A stretch of 5,292 bases of DNA, taken from NCBI GenBank assembly GCA_018713375.1, contig DVOV01000200.1, forward strand, positions 1 to 5,292. Direction: 5' to 3'. The DNA comes from Candidatus Scatomorpha stercorigallinarum. Lineage in GTDB: Bacteria > Bacillota_A > Clostridia > Oscillospirales > Oscillospiraceae. Below the pieces are notes generated by a model. The model made no database searches. It was not told where the DNA came from and saw nothing but the letters and a program-made list of their open reading frames with translations. Made by a program: the position numbers and the translations under genes. This document shows, piece by piece, positions 1 through 4,648 of this stretch (positions are counted from its first letter, which is position 1; every line of letters begins with the position of its first letter).

Positions 1-903
1 TTTTACTTTGAGTGCGGAGCGCCTGCTCTCAGATCCCGCTTCCCGGAGGCCATGTCCCGCGCCGCGGCCGGGCTCTCCGGCCAGGGCTCGGAGTGCCTGG
101 GCCTGGACGACGAGGTCTCCCGCGACCACGACTTCGGCCCCGGCTTCTGCATCTGGCTCTCGGACGAGGACTTCGAGCGCTACGGCGAAGAGCTTCAGGC
201 GGCCTACCGCGAGCTGCCGCGGGAATTCCTCGGCTTCACGCGGCTGGACAGCGGCAAGGGCGCTCAGCGCACCGGCGTTATGCGCACATCGGATTTCTAC
301 CGCTACTACATCGGCTGCCCCGGCGCGCCGGAGACGGCCATGAAATGGGTGCGCATACAGGAGCACTTCCTCGCCACCTGCACCAGCGGCGAGGTGTTTG
401 AGGACGGCCTGGGTGAATTCTCGGCCATCCGCAATGCGCTCCTGCCCTGTTACCCGGAGGACATCCGCAAGAAAAAACTGGCCGCCCGCGCGGCCAGCAT
501 GGCGCAGTCCGGGCAGTACAACTACTACCGCCTGATGAAGCGCGGCGACGTTTTCGGCGCGCGGCTGGCGCTGGGCGAGTTCCTCAACGCCGCGCTGTCG
601 ATGATGTACCTGCTCAATTTCCGCTATGAGCCCTTCTACAAGTGGCAGTTCGCCGGCGCGGAGGGCCTGGTGGCGATGGCGGAGGCCCTGCCCTATCTGA
701 AGGACATCGCCGCCTCTTCCACCATGCGGGACGCAGAGCGCATCGCCGCGGACATCGAAAACGCCAGCGCCGTCGCCATCAGCGAGCTCCGCCTGCAGGG
801 CCTGACGGAGGCCGAGGGAGACTATCTCGAACCCCACGCGTATTCCATCATGCAGCAGATAGAGGACCCGGAAATCCGGGGATTACACGTAATGGAGGGT
901 TAA
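1..903 (+). CDS. DUF4037 / nucleotidyltransferase-like protein, 5' end outside the window
   Basis: This frame is open from the first base. The residues before the first ATG (position 52) read like family sequence (an 'RFPEAM' stretch running into 'AAGLSGQGSECLG'), so the ATG at 52 is probably internal and the true start lies upstream. About 300 residues are visible. Visible residues 27-34 (GQGSECLG) followed by DDEVSRDHD (36-44) resemble the G-S...D-x-D metal/nucleotide motif of minimal nucleotidyltransferases, as in proteins annotated as DUF4037. The rest looks alpha-helical and contains a basic 'DIRKKKLAARAASMAQSGQYNYYR' type segment near residue 160. The substrate is unknown; proteins of this fold transfer nucleotides to small molecules, RNA or proteins, but no activity can be assigned here. 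The last codons contain the ribosome-binding site of the purine nucleoside phosphorylase, and the stop codon is 2 nt from its start, so the two genes form one operon. The family call is from memory of motifs. Confidence 0.85.
   Translation, partial: FYFECGAPALRSRFPEAMSRAAAGLSGQGSECLGLDDEVSRDHDFGPGFCIWLSDEDFERYGEELQAAYRELPREFLGFTRLDSGKGAQRTGVMRTSDFYRYYIGCPGAPETAMKWVRIQEHFLATCTSGEVFEDGLGEFSAIRNALLPCYPEDIRKKKLAARAASMAQSGQYNYYRLMKRGDVFGARLALGEFLNAALSMMYLLNFRYEPFYKWQFAGAEGLVAMAEALPYLKDIAASSTMRDAERIAADIENASAVAISELRLQGLTEAEGDYLEPHAYSIMQQIEDPEIRGLHVMEG
894..899 (+). promoter_or_regulatory. Ribosome-binding site of the purine nucleoside phosphorylase gene
   Basis: GGAGGG sits 6 nt before the ATG at 906, inside the last codons of the upstream gene. 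It selects 906 as the start over the longer open frame that reaches back to 642, and it suggests translational coupling between the two genes. Confidence 0.85.
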
Positions 904-905
904 AA

Positions 906-1730
906 ATGGACGCAAGATACGAAAAACTGCTCAAATGCCGCGACTACGTGCGCACGCGCACGGACTTCGTGCCCAAGGCCGCGCTCACGCTCGGCAGCGG
1001 CCTCGGCGGCTTTGCCTCGGAGGTGGACATCGTCTGCGAGGTGCCGTATGCCGACATCCCCGGCTTCCCCGTCTCCACCGTGCCCGGGCACGCGGGCAAG
1101 TTCATCTTCGGCTGCCTGCGCGGCGTGCCCGTCGTCTGCATGCAGGGCCGCGTGCACTACTACGAGGGCTACGAGCTCAGCGATGTGGTGCTGCCCACGC
1201 GCCTGATGCGCATGCTGGGCGCGGAGATACTCTTCCTCACGAACGCCTCCGGCGGCGTCAACCCGGACTTCAACGCCGGCGACTTCATGCTCATAACCGA
1301 CCACATCATGACCTTCTTCCCCAACCCGCTGGTGGGCGCGAATATCGAGGAGCTGGGCACCCGCTTCCCGGACATGTCGCACGTCTATGACCCCGAGCTC
1401 TGCGATATCATCCGCGCCACCGCCAAAAAGGCGGGCATCGCCCTGCGCGAGGGCGTCTACTGCCAGCTCACCGGCCCCTGCTTTGAAACCCCCGCCGAGG
1501 TACGGATGCTTGGCGTCCTGGGCGCGGATGCCGTGGGCATGTCCACCGCCGTGGAGGCCACGGCTGCCCGCCACTGCGGCCTGCGCGTCTGCGGCATCAG
1601 CTGCGTCTGCAACAAGGGCGCCGGCCTCTCCCCCACGCCGCTGACGCACGAGGAAGTGCAGGCCGCGGCGGACGCCGCCGCGCCGCTCTTCAAGCGCCTG
1701 GTGGGCGAGAGCATCGCCGCCATGAAGTGA
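906..1730 (+). CDS. punA: Purine nucleoside phosphorylase (trimeric, mammalian-like type)
   Basis: The 274-residue product fits the usual length of the trimeric PNP family, which splits purine (deoxy)ribonucleosides with phosphate into base plus (deoxy)ribose-1-phosphate in cytosolic purine salvage. Visible landmarks match the human enzyme in order: GSGLGG at 30-35 (Ser31 = human Ser33), GHAGKF with His62, GRVHYYEGY with Arg82, His84 and Tyr86, TNASGGVNP (112-120), GPCFETPAE with Glu194, GMST with Met212 and Ser213, CNKGAG with Asn236 (= human Asn243, base binding), and THEEV with His248 (= human His257). All phosphate, ribose and base ligands are therefore present, and activity on 6-oxopurine nucleosides (inosine, guanosine) is the expected preference. 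The usual GMSTVPE is GMSTAVE here. The protein has 11 cysteines, which would suit a reducing environment. The ATG at 906 has a GGAGGG site 6 nt upstream. The gene is preceded at 2 nt by the DUF4037 gene and has a terminator-like hairpin 174 nt after its stop. Confidence 0.96.
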   Translation: MDARYEKLLKCRDYVRTRTDFVPKAALTLGSGLGGFASEVDIVCEVPYADIPGFPVSTVPGHAGKFIFGCLRGVPVVCMQGRVHYYEGYELSDVVLPTRLMRMLGAEILFLTNASGGVNPDFNAGDFMLITDHIMTFFPNPLVGANIEELGTRFPDMSHVYDPELCDIIRATAKKAGIALREGVYCQLTGPCFETPAEVRMLGVLGADAVGMSTAVEATAARHCGLRVCGISCVCNKGAGLSPTPLTHEEVQAAADAAAPLFKRLVGESIAAMK

Positions 1731-1870
1731 GCTGTCTCCAATAATTATGTAAACTGTAAAACCCTTACAGCAGCTTTACGAAAAAAACTTGCGATTTAAT
1801 ATTTTCGTAATAAAACCCCTGTTTTTTGCTTAACATCTGCCTGTTATTATAACAATCGCAAGAGACAGCT
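1730..1870. repeat. AT-rich island with nested and interlocking inverted repeats
   Basis: Positions 1741-1860 are about 30% GC (36 of 120 bases), against well over 60% in the neighbouring plus-strand genes. Three perfect 9-bp inverted repeats lie within 141 nt. Pair A is AGCTGTCTC (1730-1738) with GAGACAGCT (1862-1870). Pair B is CTTGCGATT (1788-1796) with AATCGCAAG (1854-1862). Pair C is TTACGAAAA (1776-1784) with TTTTCGTAA (1802-1810). Smaller hairpins are CTGTAA/TTACAG (1754-1770, loop of 5) and TGTTA/TAACA (1842-1854). A closes the whole element, B nests inside A, and C crosses B, so as RNA this would give a pseudoknot. It could be a structured 3' UTR or small RNA, a MITE-like mobile element, or intergenic debris. 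No target-site duplication is obvious. Confidence 0.6.
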
Positions 1871-2600
1871 TCATCTTTTTCATTTTGTCCTCATTCCATA
1901 AAGGACCGCCCACCGGAAGTCGCGCCGGTGGGCGGTTTCTTTGTTTTGTCCCTATTTCCCGGCCTCCGGACGGGCGCTTTTCTATCCACACGTAGTCGAA
2001 ATCGACCGCATGCAGGTTATACGAAGGGTCGTTGCTCCAATATCCCAGTTCAAGAGCCTGCCGCTCAAATTCCTCGTCCGGCGCGCGCATCGCCGCCTCT
2101 CCCTCGTGCGACAGAGTCCCAAGGAAGGCCTTGCCGTCAACGTAAAACGTCAGGTCCTCGAGCCGGTAGTAATCTTCGGGCAGCAGATCCATCGCCTCGA
2201 GCGCGATATCCACCCTATCCTTGTTCCGCAAATAGATGTCGCTATAATATGAGCATATCACATCGCACGCGGCCTTTTCCGCCCGGAAAATGGACACATA
2301 TATTTCCGGCTCGACGCCGTAATATCCAAACCAGCGGTCGGTCTGGATCGTGCCTATCCTCAGCTCCTCAAGCTCTTCGAGCACCGGGTGCCTTTGATAT
2401 TTGGGGTTTTGCATACTGGTAAAACTGAACAGCTCCGCTCTGGAGAAGCATAGCTTCATCAGTTCATTGAACGCCCGGCCCTTCAGGCCGCCGTACCCGT
2501 TCACATTGTACCCGCTCATGAGCAAAAACCATTTGTGCGGGTCCACCGGCCGCTTTATAAGGCCCACATAGTATTCTGCATCACTCATATAAGAAACCAC
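1830..2600 (-). CDS. Protein of unknown function, with a doubtful C-terminal extension
   Basis: The open frame encodes 256 residues, and I do not recognise the family. The first roughly 209 residues look like a soluble globular protein rich in aromatics and acidic residues (for example WFLLMSGYNVNGYGG, DRWFGYYGVEPEIYVSIF and LPEDYYRLEDLTFYVDG), with no signal peptide or membrane segment. The GTG start at 2600 is chosen because GGAG lies 7 nt before it; an ATG at 2588 lacks a site. An in-frame stop lies upstream at 2631-2633. From about residue 210 the frame turns Arg/Gly/Pro-rich, translates the terminator hairpin, and ends in a hydrophobic tail (KLSLAIVIITGRC). Removing one base near 1972-1974 would instead end the protein at a TAG (1952-1954), 15 nt before the hairpin, giving about 215 residues, so the true 3' boundary may be 1952. 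Two 60-base stretches I counted are 45-50% GC, below the neighbours, which hints at separate origin. It lies 52 nt after the XRE gene and may share its transcript. Confidence 0.6.
   Translation of the reverse strand: MVSYMSDAEYYVGLIKRPVDPHKWFLLMSGYNVNGYGGLKGRAFNELMKLCFSRAELFSFTSMQNPKYQRHPVLEELEELRIGTIQTDRWFGYYGVEPEIYVSIFRAEKAACDVICSYYSDIYLRNKDRVDIALEAMDLLPEDYYRLEDLTFYVDGKAFLGTLSHEGEAAMRAPDEEFERQALELGYWSNDPSYNLHAVDFDYVWIEKRPSGGREIGTKQRNRPPARLPVGGPLWNEDKMKKMKLSLAIVIITGRC
1905..1947 (+). terminator. Rho-independent terminator, probably serving both convergent blocks
   Basis: A perfect 12-bp stem pairs ACCGCCCACCGG (1905-1916) with CCGGTGGGCGGT (1925-1936) around an 8-nt loop. On the plus strand it is followed by the T-rich tail TTCTTTGTTTT, a good terminator for transcripts coming from the nucleoside phosphorylase or from the AT-rich island. 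On the minus strand the same hairpin has only a weak tail (CCTTTAT), so termination in that direction is possible but less certain. It lies inside the open reading frame of the convergent minus-strand gene, encoding that frame's residues 222-233. Confidence 0.85.
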
Positions 2601-2607
2601 GCATGCG

Positions 2608-2627
2608 CTCCGATATGCCCTCCTCCT
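2608..2627 (-). promoter_or_regulatory. Two ribosome-binding-like sites before the GTG start
   Basis: GGAG at 2611-2608 sits 7 nt before GTG 2600 and best explains that start. A stronger purine block, AGGAGGAGGG at 2627-2618, lies 17 nt before the GTG, too far for normal use. It is also 13 nt before an out-of-frame ATG at 2604 that opens only seven codons. The better site is therefore not the one with correct spacing, so the start of this gene is less certain than those of its neighbours. Confidence 0.45.
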
Positions 2628-2652
2628 GATTTATATCTGTGATAGCAGCCCG

Positions 2653-3039
2653 TCACTCTACATTTTTCAGCAGCTCCTCCGCGCTGACGCCGTAGAGGCG
2701 TGCCAGCGCCAGCAGGTTCGACGTGGAGGGCTCCGCCGCGCCGGTCTCCCATTTGCTCACGGCCTGGCGGCTGACGCCCAGGGCCTCGGCCACAAATTCC
2801 TGCGTCATGCCCCGCTCCACGCGGCAGGCCCTGAGCGTCTCGCCCAGCGTGCGCCGCACGGCGGCGGTCTCCGCGCGCCTGTCCCTCCCGCGGAGATACT
2901 TGGCCAGCGCGCAGATGCCGAGCACGGCGAGGGCGGCGAACACGCCGTAAAACAGCAGCCTCACCGCTATCAATATGGCCATGGCGGCGGCGGAGCCCAT
3001 GCCGCCGGCCGATGCCGCTGACGTTGCTACGATATCCAT
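2653..3039 (-). CDS. Membrane-anchored XRE-family helix-turn-helix regulator
   Basis: The 128-residue product has a single hydrophobic segment at about residues 17-46 and a short basic stretch (KYLRGRDRR, 47-55). A C-terminal HTH_3/XRE domain follows at about 65-125. The recognition region contains MTQEFVAEALGVSRQAVSKWETG (78-100), the classic form of phage-repressor-like DNA-binding domains in Firmicutes, and it ends with LARLYGVSAEELL. The membrane segment precedes the DNA-binding domain, so the protein is probably tethered with its HTH in the cytoplasm. No sensor domain is visible. The start at 3039 is preferred over a longer frame from 3114 because GGGGAG lies 9 nt upstream and a probable promoter overlaps the longer version. 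It is flanked by a lipoprotein gene upstream and an unknown gene downstream, all on the same strand. The targets are unknown; autoregulation is plausible given the repeats upstream. Confidence 0.88.
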   Translation of the reverse strand: MDIVATSAASAGGMGSAAAMAILIAVRLLFYGVFAALAVLGICALAKYLRGRDRRAETAAVRRTLGETLRACRVERGMTQEFVAEALGVSRQAVSKWETGAAEPSTSNLLALARLYGVSAEELLKNVE

Positions 3040-3048
3040 CCTTACACG

Positions 3049-3054
3049 CTCCCC
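3049..3054 (-). promoter_or_regulatory. Ribosome-binding site of the XRE regulator
   Basis: GGGGAG on the minus strand lies 9 nt before the ATG at 3039. It supports that start instead of the upstream candidate starts at 3075 and 3114. Confidence 0.7.
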
Positions 3055-3065
3055 TGTCCGGTTTG

Positions 3066-3121
3066 GCGCAAGCATACCGCAAGCGCGCGGTTGCGTCCAC
3101 CAACTATCGCGCAAATACCGC
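3066..3121. repeat. Operator-like direct repeats upstream of the XRE gene
   Basis: CGCAAGC occurs at 3067-3073 and 3078-3084, exactly 11 bp apart (one helical turn), overlapping the candidate -10 element. A wider unit, GCGCAAGCATACCGC at 3066-3080, recurs as GCGCAAATACCGC at 3109-3121, 43 bp away and lacking two bases. Such spacing is typical of binding sites for small HTH regulators, but no protein has been shown to bind here. Confidence 0.35.
3071..3099 (-). promoter_or_regulatory. Candidate sigma-A-type promoter for the XRE gene
   Basis: On the minus strand TGGACG (3099-3094) and TATGCT (3076-3071) are separated by exactly 17 nt. Each matches the consensus at four of six positions. The predicted transcript start is near 3064, about 25 nt before the start codon, which suits the ribosome-binding site. 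The match is only moderate. Confidence 0.35.
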
Positions 3122-3152
3122 TCGCGCGGGCCGTTTGCCGCCCGGAGGCGGC

Positions 3153-3926
3153 TCAGCGCGGCTCGCCCGTCGCCAGATCAAAGGACTCGCCCGTGGACGT
3201 CACGTCCACCAGGCTGCCCCGCACGGAGAGCGTCAGCTTCGTCGTTAAGTTTACATAATTTCCGCTCACTGCCGTCACGCGCGTATCCTGCCCGGCGGTA
3301 TAGGCGGTAAAGCCCTCCTCCCCGCCGGCGTAGTCGGCGTATGCCCGCTCGAGCTCCGCGTCCAGGTCATAGAGCGCGCCGCGCTCGGCGTAGTATCCCT
3401 CTATCCTCTCCGCCGCCTGCGGCGGGATGTCCTCGCGCTCCAGCCCGCTCAGGGTGACGCCGAGATCGTCCAGCAGCACCGTCCCGTCCGGCAGGCAGTA
3501 TTCCTTCCAGGCCGGCCGGCGCATCTGCCAGACCTCCAGCTCCGTCCCGTCCGCGAGCGTGTACCGCTCCGGCAGCAGGTATGCGCTGACGGAAACGCTC
3601 CGCGCCCGCCGGGCGGCGATGCTCCCGCCCTGCGGCAGTTCCAGCCGCTGCGGCCAGGGCGCGCGCTCCACGCTCACCATCGCCGCTTCAAAGTCCCCGG
3701 ACATGAATCCATTGCGGGTCATCAGAACTCCCGCATCCGTATGGAACTCCGTTTCGCTGTCCACGATGACGCCGTGCCTGTTCCCCAGCCCGTCTGTCAG
3801 CACAAGACCGGTGAGGACGCCGTTTTCGTCCACCACGGCGTCCGCGCGGCCGTATAGGCCACCCGCCCCGCAGCCGGCGATGGCCGCCAGCGCCAGGGCG
3901 AGCAGCAGCGCGCAGAGCTTTTTCAT
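3153..3926 (-). CDS. Putative lipoprotein of unknown function
   Basis: The product has 257 residues with a clear lipoprotein signal. MKKL is followed by an Ala/Leu-rich core and the lipobox I-A-G-C ending at Cys19, so the mature protein should be lipid-anchored on the outer face of the membrane. The mature part looks beta-rich (segments such as VLTGLVLTDGLGNRHGVIV near 37-55 and TLADGTELEVW), followed by a helical stretch LYDLDAELERAYADY (185-199). The last residues, FDLATGEPR (249-257), resemble the 'FDL-x-TGE' turn that I associate with DUF3298-like extracellular proteins, where more sequence usually follows; the protein may be C-terminally shortened. A GGAGG site (3937-3933) lies 6 nt before the ATG. 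The gene follows the ATPase operon terminator, and no good promoter is visible in the 54-nt gap. The function is unassigned. Confidence 0.85.
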   Translation of the reverse strand: MKKLCALLLALALAAIAGCGAGGLYGRADAVVDENGVLTGLVLTDGLGNRHGVIVDSETEFHTDAGVLMTRNGFMSGDFEAAMVSVERAPWPQRLELPQGGSIAARRARSVSVSAYLLPERYTLADGTELEVWQMRRPAWKEYCLPDGTVLLDDLGVTLSGLEREDIPPQAAERIEGYYAERGALYDLDAELERAYADYAGGEEGFTAYTAGQDTRVTAVSGNYVNLTTKLTLSVRGSLVDVTSTGESFDLATGEPR

Positions 3927-3946
3927 GCTTCACCTCCGGCTATCGG

Positions 3947-3974
3947 AAAAGGCCCCGGTGTACACCGGGGCCTT
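3947..3974 (-). terminator. Terminator of the V/A-ATPase operon
   Basis: Positions 3949-3974 form a 26-nt perfect palindrome with AAGGCCCCGGTG / CACCGGGGCCTT arms, so as RNA it folds into a GC-rich stem with a tiny loop. On the minus strand it starts 7 nt after the stop of subunit D and ends in TTTT (3950-3947). The T-run is short. The position between the D gene and the lipoprotein gene fits the end of the ATPase operon. Confidence 0.85.
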
Positions 3975-3980
3975 CCCTTG

Positions 3981-4634
3981 TCATTGCTCGTAATTGTGCG
4001 CTTTTTGCAGAACCATGTCCTTCACCTTCAGCAGGCGGACCTTGGTGGAGTTTTCGTTCTCCTCCAGCTTCATGGAGATGTAGCGGATGTTCTCCTCCAG
4101 CTCGGGTATCATCACGTACTCGAGGGCGTTGACGCGGCGGCGGGTCTTTTCGATCTCATCGGCCAGCAGCTGCATGGATTTCTCCACCTGCGCCAGCTCC
4201 AGCATGTCCTCGAACACGCGGGCCAGCTTCTCCAGCGCGTCGTCGAGCTCGCCGCTCGTCTGCGCGAAGCCGTAGGGGTATATCTCGCTCGGGTCGTTGT
4301 TTTTGGTGCGGAAGCTGTACTCGGGGACGTTGACGCTCATGACGTTCTTATACGTCACGCCCAGCTCCACGCTCTGGCGCGGATAGAGCAGGGACTGCTC
4401 GAGCATCTCCGGCGACATGATGGTGCTCGCCACCGTGAGGGAGGCGAAGGCGCCGGTCATGCCGTCCTCGACCTTTTTGCGCAGCTCCTTGTTCTTTTTC
4501 ACCACGTCCATGAACTGGCGCATCAGCTCGTCGCGCTTGTCCTTGAGCAGCTTGTGCCCGCGGCGCGCGGTCTTCAACCGGCCCTTGAGCTGGTTGAGCA
4601 CCATCCTTGTGGGGGTCACTGCGGTTTTAGCCAT
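3981..4634 (-). CDS. ntpD: V/A-type ATPase subunit D (central rotor stalk)
   Basis: The 217-residue product is the usual length for subunit D, the long coiled-coil shaft that turns inside the A3B3 head and couples ATP turnover to ion movement through the membrane ring. The N-terminal family signature PTRMVLNQLKGRLKTARRGH (8-27), continuing LLKDKRDEL, is intact. The C-terminal helix carries RRRVNALEYVMIPELEENI (165-183). The N- and C-terminal parts are long charged helices expected to pair antiparallel, with the middle (about 75-130) as the globular head. The ATG at 4634 is preceded by a near-consensus ribosome-binding site that overlaps the stop of subunit B, 12 nt away. It is the last gene before the operon terminator, as in many Firmicute ntp/atp operons. 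Whether the enzyme pumps H+ or Na+ cannot be judged because the rotor-ring gene is not in the window. Confidence 0.97.
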   Translation of the reverse strand: MAKTAVTPTRMVLNQLKGRLKTARRGHKLLKDKRDELMRQFMDVVKKNKELRKKVEDGMTGAFASLTVASTIMSPEMLEQSLLYPRQSVELGVTYKNVMSVNVPEYSFRTKNNDPSEIYPYGFAQTSGELDDALEKLARVFEDMLELAQVEKSMQLLADEIEKTRRRVNALEYVMIPELEENIRYISMKLEENENSTKVRLLKVKDMVLQKAHNYEQ

Positions 4635-4637
4635 CAG

Positions 4638-4648
4638 ATCACCGCCTT
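4638..4648 (-). promoter_or_regulatory. Extended ribosome-binding site of subunit D, overlapping the subunit B stop
   Basis: AAGGCGGTGAT differs at one base from the full anti-16S complement AAGGAGGTGAT and ends 3 nt before the ATG (7 nt from its AAGGCGG core). Its first two bases belong to the TAA stop of subunit B, an arrangement that couples the translation of the two subunits. Confidence 0.8.

Noticed and set aside
900..1649. Long minus-strand open frame opposite the phosphorylase gene
   Set aside because: It is the mirror of a high-GC gene. The product is low-complexity (Ala, Gly, His and Asp rich) with no recognisable motif, whereas the plus-strand frame has every PNP landmark.
1881..1951. 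Repeated TTTTGTCC at 1883-1890 and 1944-1951 flanking the terminator, considered as a target-site duplication
   Set aside because: The 8-bp match is in T-rich DNA and is not placed at the ends of the inverted-repeat element, so it is probably chance.
2584..2604. Seven-codon open frame from ATG 2604 overlapping the GTG start
   Set aside because: It is too short, and its spacing to either purine block is poor. It could only be a leader peptide, and nothing else supports that.
2630..2656. Promoter-like GTGACG and TATAAA before the unknown minus-strand gene
   Set aside because: The spacing is only 15 nt, and the predicted transcript start would fall inside the purine block used as a ribosome-binding site. 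Read-through from the XRE gene is simpler.
3137..3152. GCCGCC/GGCGGC hairpin right after the lipoprotein stop
   Set aside because: The 6-bp stem has no T-run on either strand, so it cannot be supported as a Rho-independent terminator; such short GC stems are common in this composition.
3427..3993. Plus-strand open frame opposite the lipoprotein gene
   Set aside because: The product is Ser/Arg/Pro-rich shadow sequence with no ribosome-binding site, and it crosses the ATPase operon terminator.
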